A stretch of DNA of 64,000 nucleotides from Maritimibacter alkaliphilus HTCC2654 (GTDB lineage: Bacteria > Pseudomonadota > Alphaproteobacteria > Rhodobacterales > Rhodobacteraceae), in NCBI RefSeq assembly GCF_000152805.1, contig NZ_CH902578.1:2135834-2199833 (forward strand), in the 5' to 3' direction. The position numbers and the translations under genes are program-made. The notes below the pieces were generated by a model. That model was not told where the DNA came from and ran no database searches. It was given only the letters and a program-made list of their open reading frames with translations. Shown piece after piece: positions 47,528 through 56,197 of this stretch (its first letter is position 1; every line of letters starts with the position of its first letter).

Positions 47528-47890
47528 TCAATCCTTTTTCAAATCCTGTTTCGCCATTTCTTCGGCCAGAACCGCGTCCAGCTGGTCGTAATTCGCGGTC
47601 ATGGTCCGGCGCAGCCTGTCGAGCCATGCCTCCAGTTCCTCCAGCGTTCCCCCGGCCAGCCGGCAGGGGCGGCGCTGGCCGTCGATTCGCCGGGTGATAA
47701 GCCCGGCCTGTTCCAGCACCTTCAGGTGGTGCGAAATCGCGGGCTGGCTGATGTCGAAGGGGGCCGCGATTTCGCTGACCGTCATTTCGCCCTTCGCCAA
47801 CCCGGCAAGGATCGCACGGCGTGTCGGGTCGGACAGCGCGGCAAAGGCCGTGTCCATGTCGGGGATTGCGCCTACTGATTCCATATCCAT
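47528..47890 (-). CDS. ArsR-type winged-helix transcriptional regulator
   Basis: This 120-residue protein has the ArsR helix-turn-helix: FAALSDPTRRAILAGLAKGE (about 15-34) and FDISQPAISHHLKVLEQAGL (about 45-64). The classical ArsR metal motif ELCVCDL is absent (it reads EMTVSEI), so metal sensing is unlikely and the class paired with SRPBCC genes fits better. Start choices MDMESVG and the internal MDTAFA are both possible. It is divergent from the alpha/beta hydrolase gene. Confidence 0.9.
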   Translation of the reverse strand: MDMESVGAIPDMDTAFAALSDPTRRAILAGLAKGEMTVSEIAAPFDISQPAISHHLKVLEQAGLITRRIDGQRRPCRLAGGTLEELEAWLDRLRRTMTANYDQLDAVLAEEMAKQDLKKD

Positions 47891-47988
47891 TTATATAAAC
47901 AAACATTGATAAAAGGCAAGCCTCACGCAAAGGCGTTGCGTGCCGCCCCCGCAAACGGCACACTCACCGCCAAAAGCGAGCAGTATCC

Positions 47989-48909
47989 ATGGCTTGGTTC
48001 ATCGTCGGAATTGTCGGCCTTATCGCCATCGCACCCTTCGTGCGCGAGTGGTTTCGCACGCCCGTCAGCGCCGCGCGGGGCGATGACGACGGGGGTTATG
48101 CCCAGTTGTCGGACGGCAAGACCTATTACCGCTGGTTCGGCGCACCGACCTCGCATGTCATCGTGGTGATCCATGGGCTGACGACACCGCATTGGGTGTT
48201 CTCCGGCCTCGTGCGCGGCCTGAACCTTCTGGGCTACCAAGTCCTTGCCTATGACCTTTATGGGCGGGGGCTGTCGGATCGTCCCACAAACGCCCAGACG
48301 CCGCAGTTCTTCGTGAACCAGCTTGACGAGCTGCTTACCGAACAGGGGCTGGATGGTCCCGTCTCGCTCATGGGCTATTCGATGGGCGGGATCATCGCGG
48401 CCGCCTTCGCCACCGCCAATCCCGCCCGCGTGGATCGCGTCATTTTCCTCGCCACCGGCGGGATCGACTACACCCCCGGTCAGCCGCTTCGCCGGTGCGG
48501 CAACCTCGGCGTGATCGGCAACTGGCTCTGGCGGATCACCGGCCCCGGATCGTTGCGACGGGCCGCCGCGCGGGATGCGTCACATCCGACCGTGATCCCC
48601 GACCTCGAAAAACGCATGGCGGACGAGACGGCGCGCCGCGGGTACCTGCGGTCGGTCCTGTCCGCACATCGTGAAACGCTGGCCATCGACCTTGAGAACC
48701 TGCACCGCGACCTCGGCAAGACCGGCATCCCCGTTCTGGCGATCTGGGCGGGCGACGATCAGGTGATCCCGCTGACCGCAATGGGCAAGATGACCCAGTG
48801 GAACCGCACCGCCCGCCACCACGTCGTCGAGGGCGTCGGCCACGCCCTGCCCCATGCCGCCCCGAACGAGATCATCACGGCGATCACCACCTTTTTCCGC
48901 GAAGTCTGA
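47989..48909 (+). CDS. Alpha/beta-fold hydrolase with N-terminal membrane segment
   Basis: This 306-residue protein has one N-terminal hydrophobic segment (about 3-18), an oxyanion-type VIHGLTTPHW (about 60), the nucleophile elbow GYSMGG (Ser about 130), an acid in IWAGDDQVIP (about 250) and the final catalytic His in GVGHALPHAA. It is a probable membrane-tethered esterase or lipase-like enzyme; the substrate is unknown. It is alone in its direction, ending a few bases from a convergent SRPBCC gene. Confidence 0.87.
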   Translation: MAWFIVGIVGLIAIAPFVREWFRTPVSAARGDDDGGYAQLSDGKTYYRWFGAPTSHVIVVIHGLTTPHWVFSGLVRGLNLLGYQVLAYDLYGRGLSDRPTNAQTPQFFVNQLDELLTEQGLDGPVSLMGYSMGGIIAAAFATANPARVDRVIFLATGGIDYTPGQPLRRCGNLGVIGNWLWRITGPGSLRRAAARDASHPTVIPDLEKRMADETARRGYLRSVLSAHRETLAIDLENLHRDLGKTGIPVLAIWAGDDQVIPLTAMGKMTQWNRTARHHVVEGVGHALPHAAPNEIITAITTFFREV

Positions 48910-48912
48910 ACC

Positions 48913-49365
48913 TCAGAGCCTGCGCACGACGGTGTCGAGGCTCGCGGCCTCCCGATGCCTGTGCCGGCGGGTGTAGACATAGGCCGCGAAACGCGCCGTG
49001 AACCATTCCATCCGGTCCGCTTCGATGACGATCTTGTCGGTCCAGATGCAGCCCGTGCCGCTGGGCTGGATCGACAACGTATGATCCCAACGCTTGACCT
49101 GCGCATTGTGCTCACGGCTCTGGATCACCCGCGAGTCCCGGTCGAGGAGTTCGACGAACATCGTATGGCCGGGGTTCTTCATGATGCCGAAAAGCGTGAT
49201 GTCGACCACATAGGTCTCGCCCTCGCGCACCACGTCGTCGGGCAGACCCTCATACCGCGCGATCCCCTTCATCGCGTCGACCATCTCCGAGAAATGGATC
49301 GCCTCGGCAAAGACCGTGTCGGCATCGCGTGGGTAATGGGCGGTGACGGTAATCTGGCGGGTCAT
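48913..49365 (-). CDS. SRPBCC family protein
   Basis: This 150-residue protein fits the START-like SRPBCC fold: ITVTAHYPRDADTVFAEAIHF (in part, about 4-24), ETYVVDITLFGIMKN and a C-terminal helix EWFTARFAAYVYTRRHRHRE. It is not closely similar to the AHSA1 protein at 47.0 kb. Start MTRQITV is chosen because the longer reading is proline-rich. It lies downstream of rpsU on the same strand, but a terminator-like hairpin separates them. Confidence 0.78.
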   Translation of the reverse strand: MTRQITVTAHYPRDADTVFAEAIHFSEMVDAMKGIARYEGLPDDVVREGETYVVDITLFGIMKNPGHTMFVELLDRDSRVIQSREHNAQVKRWDHTLSIQPSGTGCIWTDKIVIEADRMEWFTARFAAYVYTRRHRHREAASLDTVVRRL

Positions 49366-49432
49366 GGGCGGTTCCCTGTCGAAATGCAGCGGCAGAAAAC
49401 GCCGCCCCGCCGCGAACCGCAACCCCGGAAAC

Positions 49433-49462
49433 GACAAACCCCCGGGCGGGTGCCACGGGGGT
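49433..49462 (-). terminator. Terminator-like hairpin after rpsU
   Basis: On the minus strand ACCCCCG and CGGGGGT (49462-49456 and 49444-49438) form a 7-base stem followed by TTGTCGTTT. The U tract is interrupted, so efficiency is uncertain. Confidence 0.5.
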
Positions 49463-49502
49463 CGTCTGGTCAGCAAACCGACCTGCTTCGCGTCGGAGAG
49501 GC

Positions 49503-49709
49503 TTAGAGCATCCCTTCGCGTTGCGCTTTCTTGCGAGCCAGCTTGCGCTGACGGCGAATGGCTTCCGCCTTCTCGCGCGCCTTCTTCTCGGAGGGCTTCT
49601 CGAAATGCTGCCGGAGCTTCATTTCACGAAACACACCCTCACGCTGAAGCTTCTTCTTCAGAGCCCGAAGCGCCTGGTCGACGTTGTTATCGCGAACCGA
49701 TACCTGCAT
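49503..49709 (-). CDS. rpsU: 30S ribosomal protein S21
   Basis: This 68-residue very basic protein starts [20 protein letters not shown] and has the alphaproteobacterial C-terminal Lys/Arg/Ala extension ([17 protein letters not shown]). S21 helps base-pairing of 16S rRNA with mRNA during initiation. GTGGTGACAACC precedes the ATG; the AAAGGTGG purine run lies about 10 bases upstream. It is divergent from the COQ9 gene. Confidence 0.97.
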   Translation of the reverse strand: MQVSVRDNNVDQALRALKKKLQREGVFREMKLRQHFEKPSEKKAREKAEAIRRQRKLARKKAQREGML

Positions 49710-49863
49710 GTGGTTGTCACCACCTTTCTAGGTTTGAGTTGCAAGAGAAATTGCAGGAAGCGGCCTTATAGCGGCGATCTGCGCGCTTGTCCAGTTCGCC
49801 GGACCCGCGCAAATCCTTACCCCCGCCTTGAAGGCGCCTCGTCCACATGCCACTTATTTCTCC

Positions 49864-50538
49864 ATGACCGATCAAGACACGCTTCTCGACGCCATTCAAA
49901 TGCACGTTCCCTTCGACGGCTGGTCCGACGCCGCGCTCAGGGCTGCGTGCGAAGACACCGACACACCGCTCGACACCGCCCATGCGATGTTCCCGCGCGG
50001 AGCCGTGGACATGGCGTTTGCCTATCACAAACGCGGCGACCGGCAGATGGTCGAGGCGCTTGAGGCGATGGACCTGTCCACGCTCAAGTTCCGCGAAAAG
50101 GTGACTGCGGCCGTGCGCAAACGGATCGAAGTCGCGGATAAGGAGCTTGTGCGGCGCGGTATGGCGCTTTTCGCCCTGCCCCAGCACGCCGCCGACGGGT
50201 CGCGCGCGCTTTGGGAAACCTCGGGCCTGATCTGGGACACGCTCGGCGACACATCGCGGGATGTGAACTGGTACACCAAACGCGCGACGCTTTCGGCCGT
50301 CTATTCCTCGACCGTGCTTTACTGGCTCGGCGACGACAGCGAGGGGCACGAGGCCACCTGGGCCTTTCTTGATCGGCGGATCGAGAACGTCATGCAGTTC
50401 GAGAAGGTGAAGGGCAAGCTGCGCTCGAACGCGCTTGTGGACGCCTTCATGAAGGGACCGGGCCGCGTGCTGGACAACATCCGCGCGCCCGGCGAACACC
50501 GCACCGGCTATCCGGGCCGTTGGAGCGCGAACCGCTGA
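49864..50538 (+). CDS. COQ9 family protein
   Basis: This 224-residue protein has the COQ9 layout: a TetR-like N-terminal helical part with VPFDGWSDAALRAAC (about 17-31) and a C-terminal lipid-binding region with DTSRDVNWYTKRATLSAVYSST (in part, about 140-160). COQ9 assists ubiquinone biosynthesis in alphaproteobacteria and mitochondria by presenting lipids to COQ7. Its stop overlaps the quinone oxidoreductase start as TGATG, so they are coupled. Confidence 0.92.
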   Translation: MTDQDTLLDAIQMHVPFDGWSDAALRAACEDTDTPLDTAHAMFPRGAVDMAFAYHKRGDRQMVEALEAMDLSTLKFREKVTAAVRKRIEVADKELVRRGMALFALPQHAADGSRALWETSGLIWDTLGDTSRDVNWYTKRATLSAVYSSTVLYWLGDDSEGHEATWAFLDRRIENVMQFEKVKGKLRSNALVDAFMKGPGRVLDNIRAPGEHRTGYPGRWSANR

Positions 50539-51524
50539 TGACCCTGCCCAAGACCATGCGCGCCGTCGAGATCACCAAACCCGGCGCCCCCGAGGTGCTG
50601 CAACCGACCACGCGGCCCGTGCCCGCGCCGGGTCATGGCGAGATCCTCATCGAACTGGCCTATGCGGGCGTGAACCGCCCCGACGCGCTGCAACGGGCGG
50701 GCATGTACGCCCCGCCCCCGACGGCAAGCGATCTGCCGGGGCTCGAAGGCTCCGGCACCGTCGCCGCCATCGGCCCCGGCGTCACGGAATGGTTAGTGGG
50801 CGACGAGGTCTGCGCGCTCCTCCCCGGTGGCGGCTATGCCGAATACGTCACCACCCCGGCGGCACACGCGCTGCCGATTCCCAAGGGCATGGGTCTGAAA
50901 GAGGCCGCCTGCCTGCCCGAGACCTATTACACTGTCTGGTCGAACGTGTTCATGCGCGGCGGGCTGAAGGCGGGCGAGCGGTTTCTGGTGCATGGCGGCT
51001 CCTCCGGCATCGGCACGACCGCGATCCAGCTTGCGAGCACGCTGGGCGCGCGCGTCTTCACTACCGCAGGCTCGGACGACAAGTGCAAGGTCTGCACCGA
51101 CCTTGGGGCCGAGGTGGCGATCAATTACAAAGACGCGGATTTCGTCGAGGTCATGGCCGAGGCGGGCGGCGCGAACCTGATCCTCGACATGGTCGGCGGC
51201 AGCTACATCGCCCGCAACATCAAGGCGCTCGCAGACGAGGGCCGAATGGTTCACATCGCATTCCTGACCGGTCCCAAGGCCGAGATCAACTTCGCCCAGA
51301 TCATGGCCCGCCGCTTGACGATCACCGGCTCGACCCTGCGCCCGCAGTCGGATGCCGCCAAGGCCGCCATCGCCGCCGAATTGCGCGAACACGTCTGGCC
51401 GCTTCTGGGCGCGGGCCGCGTGAAGCCGATCATGGACAGCACCTATCCGCTGGACGAGGCCGCCCGCGCCCACGCCCATATGGAAAGCTCCACTCATATC
51501 GGAAAGATCGTGCTGGAAGTCTGA
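50538..51524 (+). CDS. NAD(P)H quinone oxidoreductase, zinc-independent MDR family (PIG3-like)
   Basis: This 328-residue medium-chain reductase has the GroES-like N-terminal domain with YAGVNRPDALQRAG (about 42-55) and the Rossmann part with LVHGGSSGIGTTAIQLA (about 150-166). The catalytic zinc cysteines of alcohol dehydrogenases are absent, which fits the PIG3/QOR quinone oxidoreductase family. It is coupled to COQ9, which supports but does not prove a role in quinone redox. Repeat copy E follows its stop. Confidence 0.9.
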   Translation: MTLPKTMRAVEITKPGAPEVLQPTTRPVPAPGHGEILIELAYAGVNRPDALQRAGMYAPPPTASDLPGLEGSGTVAAIGPGVTEWLVGDEVCALLPGGGYAEYVTTPAAHALPIPKGMGLKEAACLPETYYTVWSNVFMRGGLKAGERFLVHGGSSGIGTTAIQLASTLGARVFTTAGSDDKCKVCTDLGAEVAINYKDADFVEVMAEAGGANLILDMVGGSYIARNIKALADEGRMVHIAFLTGPKAEINFAQIMARRLTITGSTLRPQSDAAKAAIAAELREHVWPLLGAGRVKPIMDSTYPLDEAARAHAHMESSTHIGKIVLEV

Positions 51525-51555
51525 CGCACTCAGGATCACCCCGGGCACGCATCGT

Positions 51556-51628
51556 CTTCTCTGGTCCTCAAATACCTCGGGGGTGCGGGGGCAGCGCCCC
51601 CGCTTCGGTCGGATGGGCTTCAGCCCAT
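51556..51628 (+). repeat. Intergenic hairpin repeat, copy E, plus a second hairpin
   Basis: It begins CTTCTCTGGTCCTCAAATAC, then CTCGGGGGT and the hairpin GCGGGGGC-AGC-GCCCCCGC (51585-51603). A second palindrome ATGGGCT/AGCCCAT follows (51613-51628). It lies between convergent genes and resembles the repeats at 7.1, 10.7, 21.8 and 32.2 kb. Confidence 0.7.
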
Positions 51629-51638
51629 TCGAAACCGC

Positions 51639-52124
51639 TCAGTGCCGCTTGCCGCCGTGATGAATGTCGCCCGTCGTCAGAACCGGCGAGGCGTCGATAT
51701 CTTCGGCGTCCAGCATGGCCGCCACGCGCTCCAGCGACGCGATGATCTGCGCCTGCTCCCAGTCCTCCAGCGCCTCGAACTTGCGCACGTAACGCTGTTG
51801 CAGCGCATCGGGGGCTTCGTCGACGGTCGCCTGACCTTCGGCCGTGATCGTCACGTTGGTCTGGCGCCGGTCGCGCTCCGACCGCTCGCGGGTCACAAGG
51901 CCGCGCGCCACCAGCTTGTCCACCAGCGCGGTGATGGTCGCCTGGCTCACGCCCATGCGGGTCGCGATGTCCGACGGGGTCGCGTGCCCGATCTCGCCCA
52001 CGATCTGAAGCGCACGGAACTGCGCGGCGGTCAGCTTGGCCGCATTGGCCAGCTCTTTGCCGTAAAGCTCGGTTGCGCGCAGGATGCGCCGCAGGGCGAT
52101 CAGGCTGATATCGGTCCGGTCCAT
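51639..52124 (-). CDS. ectR: MarR family regulator, probable EctR of the ectoine operon
   Basis: This 161-residue MarR protein has the winged helix with TPSDIATRMGVSQATITALV (about 63-82) and the wing DKLVARGLVTRERSERDRRQ (in part, about 83-100). It is divergent from ectA, as EctR1-type repressors are in other ectoine producers. GGAAGGAG precedes ATG 52124; the upstream in-frame reading is rejected. It probably represses ectABC-ask under low osmolarity. The signal it senses is not visible. Confidence 0.88.
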   Translation of the reverse strand: MDRTDISLIALRRILRATELYGKELANAAKLTAAQFRALQIVGEIGHATPSDIATRMGVSQATITALVDKLVARGLVTRERSERDRRQTNVTITAEGQATVDEAPDALQQRYVRKFEALEDWEQAQIIASLERVAAMLDAEDIDASPVLTTGDIHHGGKRH

Positions 52125-52183
52125 CCCATCTCCTTCCAAGAGCTTTGATGGCATAGCGAGGAGGTCTGAAGCAATCATGTTAC

Positions 52184-52196
52184 TTAGATAGACTAA
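52184..52196. promoter_or_regulatory. Candidate EctR operator half-site pair 1
   Basis: TTAG (52184-52187) and CTAA (52193-52196) flank ATAGA in the ectR-ectA gap, 60-72 bases upstream of ectR. It shares the TTAG/CTAA core with the palindrome at 52228 and the TTTAGTC over the ectA -10. Confidence 0.3.
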
Positions 52197-52227
52197 TCTT
52201 TCATGAATTAAAGGTTTTGAGTCGCTC

Positions 52228-52242
52228 ATTTACTAAGTAAAT
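52228..52242. promoter_or_regulatory. Candidate EctR operator palindrome 2
   Basis: ATTTACT-A-AGTAAAT is a perfect 15-base odd palindrome between the divergent ectR and ectA genes. MarR proteins bind such short AT-rich palindromes, so it is a good candidate operator. Confidence 0.5.
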
Positions 52243-52305
52243 TCACGCAATTTCCCCATAAAACAGGCGATTTCAGCCGATTTCCGGCATTTTTTCCTTT
52301 GAAGG

Positions 52306-52334
52306 TTGAAACAAAACGCCTCCCAAACTACTTT
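52306..52334 (+). promoter_or_regulatory. Candidate sigma-70 promoter of the ectoine operon
   Basis: TTGAAA (52306-52311) and TACTTT (52329-52334) are spaced by 17 bases, followed by a short leader and GGAGAGGA before the ectA ATG. The -10 overlaps TTTAGTCTAC, which shares the core of the candidate operators, so a bound repressor could block it. Confidence 0.45.
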
Positions 52335-52367
52335 AGTCTACAAAGGAACTTTGGAGAGGACCGAAAC

Positions 52368-52901
52368 ATGCATACTGCGAAAGACCTTCCCCGATCCGGA
52401 AAGCTCCGCCTTCGGAAGCCGAATTCCGAGGACGGAGCGCAAATCTGGGACTTGATCCGCGAGTGCAAGCCGCTCGACGAGAACTCCGTCTACTGCAACC
52501 TGCTGCAATGCGACCATTTCCGTGACACCTGCGTGGTGGCGGAGCTGGACGGCGACATTGTCGGCTGGATTTCCGGCTATCTCGTGCCGAACGAAGAGGC
52601 GCTCTTCGTGTGGCAGGTGGCCGTGAGCTCCAAGGCCCGGGGTATGGGTCTGGGTGGCCTGATGCTGGACGAAATCTTCGGTCGCGAAGAATGCGACGAT
52701 GCCAACGTCCTCAAGACCACCATCACGAAAGACAACGACGCCTCGTGGGCGCTGTTCAAGAAGTTCGCGAAACGCCACGGCGGCGAGCTCGAGGACGAAG
52801 CTCATTTCAAAAAGGACGATCACTTCGAAGGCCGTCACGACACCGAACACATGGTGACGATCACGCTGCCGGACGAGGATGACATGGCGAAGGCCGCGTA
52901 A
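52368..52901 (+). CDS. ectA: Diaminobutyrate acetyltransferase
   Basis: This 177-residue GNAT enzyme has the EctA motifs LRKPNSEDGAQIWDLI (about 18-33), NSVYCNLLQCDHF (about 45-57) and the acetyl-CoA loop SSKARGMGLGGLMLDE (about 88-103). It acetylates L-2,4-diaminobutyrate at the gamma amino group, the second ectoine step. It is first in ectA-ectB-ectC-ask, with GGAGAGGA 8 bases before the ATG. Confidence 0.96.
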   Translation: MHTAKDLPRSGKLRLRKPNSEDGAQIWDLIRECKPLDENSVYCNLLQCDHFRDTCVVAELDGDIVGWISGYLVPNEEALFVWQVAVSSKARGMGLGGLMLDEIFGREECDDANVLKTTITKDNDASWALFKKFAKRHGGELEDEAHFKKDDHFEGRHDTEHMVTITLPDEDDMAKAA

Positions 52902-52951
52902 TCGACGCGGCCCCCCGTCCTTTTCACAATCAGACATCGAAGGAACACGTT

Positions 52952-54253
52952 ATGACGACAGACAAACAGTCTGCGAACAATCCCGTTTTTGAACGCCGCG
53001 AGTCGGAAGCCCGCTCGTACTGCCGCGGTTTCCCGACCACCTTCGCCAAGGCGCAGGGCTCGATCATGACCGCGACAGACGGCACCGAGTACATCGACTT
53101 TCTCGCCGGGTGCTCGTCCTTGAACTACGGCCACAACGACGCCGACATGAAGGCGGCGCTGGTCGAGCACATCACGAACGACGGCATCGCCCATGGCCTC
53201 GACATGTACACCGAGGAAAAGGCCAAGTGGCTCGAAGCCTACGAGAACATCGTGCTCAAGCCGCGCGGCATGGACGACTACAAGGTGATGATGACGGGTC
53301 CGACCGGCACCAACGCCGTTGAAGCCGCGATGAAGCTCGCCCGCAAGATCACGGGCCGTCGCAACATCATCTCGTTCACCAACGGCTTTCACGGCATGAC
53401 GATGGGGTCGCTGTCGCTGACCGGGAACGCCGGCAAGCGTGGCGGCGCGGGCACGCCGCTGGGTGGCGTGACCCATATGCCCTATGAGGGCGCGATGGGC
53501 GAAGGTGTGGATACGCTCGCCTTCATCGAAACCATGCTGGACAACGGCTCGTCCGGCGTCGACGCGCCGGCTGCGTTCATCTTCGAACCCGTGCAGGGCG
53601 AAGGCGGTCTGAACGCCGCGTCGAAAGAATGGATGGAAGGCATCGCCAAGCTTGCCAAGAAACACGGCGCGCTGCTGATCGTCGACGACATTCAGGCGGG
53701 CATCGGCCGCACCGGCAAATACTTCGGCTTCGAAGGCATGGACATCGAGCCGGACCTCATCACCCAAGCGAAATCGCTGTCGGGGTTCGGTCTGCCGTTC
53801 GCCTGTCTGCTCATCAAGCGCGAGTATGACGTGTGGAAGCCTGCCGAGCACAACGGCACCTTCCGCGGCAACACCCATGCTTTCGTCACGGGTCGTGTCG
53901 CGCTGGAGAAATTCTGGGCCGACAAGGACGCGATGGAAGCTTCGACCGCCGAGAAGGCCGAGATCCTCGAGAAAGGTCTCGGGAAACTCGCCGACCTCAT
54001 GCCGGGTGCCTACCTCAAGGGCCGTGGCTTCATGCGCGGTGTCGACGTAGGCAGCGGTGAGCTGGCCGGAGACATCTGTGCCCGCGCCTTCGAAAAAGGC
54101 CTCATCATCGAAACGTCGGGTGCCGACGACGAGGTGGTCAAGGTGCTCGCCGCGCTGAACATCCCGAACGACGTGCTTCAGAAGGGTCTCGACATCGTTG
54201 TCGACGCCGCCCGCGAAGTGCTGAACGAAAACCACAAATACGCTGCGGAGTAA
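52952..54253 (+). CDS. ectB: Diaminobutyrate-2-oxoglutarate transaminase
   Basis: This 433-residue class III PLP aminotransferase has DFLAGCSSLNYGHND (about 50-64), FEPVQGEGGLNAAS (about 211-224), DDIQAGIGRTG (about 246-256) and the PLP lysine in TQAKSLSGFG (about 270-279). It converts aspartate semialdehyde to 2,4-diaminobutyrate. It lies 50 bases after ectA and 6 bases before ectC. Confidence 0.97.
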   Translation: MTTDKQSANNPVFERRESEARSYCRGFPTTFAKAQGSIMTATDGTEYIDFLAGCSSLNYGHNDADMKAALVEHITNDGIAHGLDMYTEEKAKWLEAYENIVLKPRGMDDYKVMMTGPTGTNAVEAAMKLARKITGRRNIISFTNGFHGMTMGSLSLTGNAGKRGGAGTPLGGVTHMPYEGAMGEGVDTLAFIETMLDNGSSGVDAPAAFIFEPVQGEGGLNAASKEWMEGIAKLAKKHGALLIVDDIQAGIGRTGKYFGFEGMDIEPDLITQAKSLSGFGLPFACLLIKREYDVWKPAEHNGTFRGNTHAFVTGRVALEKFWADKDAMEASTAEKAEILEKGLGKLADLMPGAYLKGRGFMRGVDVGSGELAGDICARAFEKGLIIETSGADDEVVKVLAALNIPNDVLQKGLDIVVDAAREVLNENHKYAAE

Positions 54254-54259
54254 CGACAC

Positions 54260-54655
54260 ATGCTTATTCGCGACTTCAACGAACTGAAGAACACCGACAA
54301 GTCCGTCTCGGACGCGCGCTGGAACTCCGTGCGGATGCTTCTCGCCGATGACGGTATGGGCTTTTCGTTCCACATCACCACGATCGAGGGCGGTTCGGAG
54401 CACACGTTCCACTACAAGAACCACTTCGAGAGCGTCTACTGCATCTCGGGCAAGGGTCGGATCACCGACCTCGCCAAGAACGAGACGCATGAGATCAAAC
54501 CGGGTGTCATGTACGCGCTCAACGAGCACGACAAGCACACGCTGGTGGCCGATGAAACGCTGGTGCTGGCCTGCTGTTTCAACCCGCCGGTGACCGGCAA
54601 GGAAGTGCATCGCGAAGATGGCTCCTACGCCGCGCCCGACGAAGACGCTGCCTGA
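54260..54655 (+). CDS. ectC: L-ectoine synthase
   Basis: This 131-residue cupin protein starts MLIRDFNELKNTDKSVSDA and carries the EctC features GGSEHTFHYKNHFESVYC (about 46-63) and LNEHDKHTLVA (about 91-101). It cyclises N-gamma-acetyl-diaminobutyrate to ectoine. No ectD hydroxylase gene follows, so hydroxyectoine is not indicated here. It begins 6 bases after ectB. Confidence 0.97.
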   Translation: MLIRDFNELKNTDKSVSDARWNSVRMLLADDGMGFSFHITTIEGGSEHTFHYKNHFESVYCISGKGRITDLAKNETHEIKPGVMYALNEHDKHTLVADETLVLACCFNPPVTGKEVHREDGSYAAPDEDAA

Positions 54656-54671
54656 AAACGGGGAAAGACCA

Positions 54672-56102
54672 ATGTCTGACCGAAATCATACTGTCGAAAA
54701 GATCGGCGGCACGTCGATGAGCCGTGTGAATGAGCTGCGCGATACGCTGCTCATTCGCGAAGGCGATCTTTATAACCGCGTGTTCGTCGTCTCTGCTTTC
54801 GGCGGGATCACCAACCTGCTGCTGGAACACAAGAAAACGGGTGAGCAAGGCGTTTATGCCGCGTTCGCCGACAGCGAAACCGACGACCACGCCTGGATGG
54901 CCGCGCTGAAGAAAACCGGCGCGGCGATGGAAGAGGCGCATCGCGCGGTGCTCGACCATCCGGCCGACATCGCGGACGCGAACGACTTCGTGGCCGAACG
55001 GATGGCGGGCGCACGGTCGTTCCTGATCGACCTCGGCCGCCTGTGCTCCTACGGCCACTTCCGGCTGACCGAGCATATGTCGATGGTGCGCGAGCTTCTG
55101 TCGGGTCTGGGCGAGGCGCATTCCGCCTATGTCACGACCCTGATGCTGAAGCGTGCTGGCGTGTCGGCCCGGTTCGTCGACCTGTCCGGTTGGCGCGACG
55201 AGGGCGACTGCGACCTGAACGAACGCATCGAAAAGGGTCTGGCTGACGTCGATCTGGCTACCGAGATGCCCATCGTCACCGGCTATGCCCAGTGCAAGGA
55301 AGGGCTGATGAAGGAATACGACCGGGGCTACTCGGAAGTGACCTTCGCCCGCATCGCGGCGCAGACCCACGCGAAAGAGGCGATCATCCACAAGGAGTTC
55401 CACCTTTCGTCCGCCGACCCGAATCTCGTCGGCGAAGACAACGTGCGCAAGCTGGGTCACACCAACTATGACGTGGCCGACCAGCTGTCGAACCTCGGGA
55501 TGGAGGCGATCCACCCCTCGGCCGCCAAGATGCTGCGTCAGGCCGATGTGCCGCTGCGCGTGACGAATGCATTCGAGCCGGAAGATCCGGGCACCCTGAT
55601 CGACGACAGCCGCGGCGATACGCCGGGGGTCGAGATCGTGACCGGGCTGGATGTTATCAGCATCGAAGTGTTCGAACAGGACATGGTGGGCGTGAAGGGC
55701 TACGACACGACCATTCTGGAGGCGCTCAAGCGTCACAAGGTCTGGATCGTGTCGAAGACCTCGAACGCGAACACCATCACGCATTACGTCAAAGGCTCGC
55801 TCAAAGCCGTGAAACGCGTGGAGGCCGACGTTCAGGAACGCTTCCCGCAGGCCGAGATCAAGATCCGCAGCCAGTGCATCGTGTCGGCCATCGGTCGTGA
55901 CCTGCGCAAGCAGTCGGTGCTGGGTCGTGGCCTTGCCGCGCTGGACGAAGCCGGGCTGGACGTGATCGCCGCCCACGCGACGCCGCGCAACGTGGACGTC
56001 CAGTTCCTGATGCCGCGCGACGAAGCGGACGAGGCCATCAAGGTTCTCCACCGTGCGCTGGTCGAACAGGAAAAAAAAGACCAGCTGCGTGAAGCAGCGT
56101 AA
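54672..56102 (+). CDS. ask: Ectoine-operon aspartate kinase
   Basis: This 476-residue kinase has VEKIGGTSM (8-16), the conserved GYAQCKEGLMKEYDRGYSE (in two parts, about 204-222) and DPNLVGEDNVRKL (about 248-260). This is the Ask_Ect type, which supplies aspartyl phosphate for ectoine synthesis and is usually less feedback-inhibited. It ends the operon and is followed by a long inverted repeat and an intrinsic terminator. Confidence 0.93.
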   Translation: MSDRNHTVEKIGGTSMSRVNELRDTLLIREGDLYNRVFVVSAFGGITNLLLEHKKTGEQGVYAAFADSETDDHAWMAALKKTGAAMEEAHRAVLDHPADIADANDFVAERMAGARSFLIDLGRLCSYGHFRLTEHMSMVRELLSGLGEAHSAYVTTLMLKRAGVSARFVDLSGWRDEGDCDLNERIEKGLADVDLATEMPIVTGYAQCKEGLMKEYDRGYSEVTFARIAAQTHAKEAIIHKEFHLSSADPNLVGEDNVRKLGHTNYDVADQLSNLGMEAIHPSAAKMLRQADVPLRVTNAFEPEDPGTLIDDSRGDTPGVEIVTGLDVISIEVFEQDMVGVKGYDTTILEALKRHKVWIVSKTSNANTITHYVKGSLKAVKRVEADVQERFPQAEIKIRSQCIVSAIGRDLRKQSVLGRGLAALDEAGLDVIAAHATPRNVDVQFLMPRDEADEAIKVLHRALVEQEKKDQLREAA

Positions 56103-56108
56103 GGCATT

Positions 56109-56146
56109 GCCTGACACTCCAAAGTTCCAAAAAGAACGTCAGGCAT
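56109..56146 (+). repeat. Inverted repeat with nested hairpin after ask
   Basis: TGCCTGAC (56109-56116) is the exact complement of GTCAGGCA (56139-56146), with GTTC/GAAC nested in the loop. It sits between the ask stop and the terminator and could stabilise the mRNA 3' end. Confidence 0.55.
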
Positions 56147-56156
56147 AGACTGAGGC

Positions 56157-56187
56157 CCCCCGGTGACGAGCCGGGGGGTCTTTTTTG
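56157..56187 (+). terminator. Intrinsic terminator of the ectoine operon
   Basis: CCCCCCGG (56157-56164) pairs with CCGGGGGG (56172-56179) around TGACGAG, followed by TCTTTTTT. It closes ectABC-ask. Confidence 0.93.
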
Positions 56188-56197
56188 TAGGGATCAA

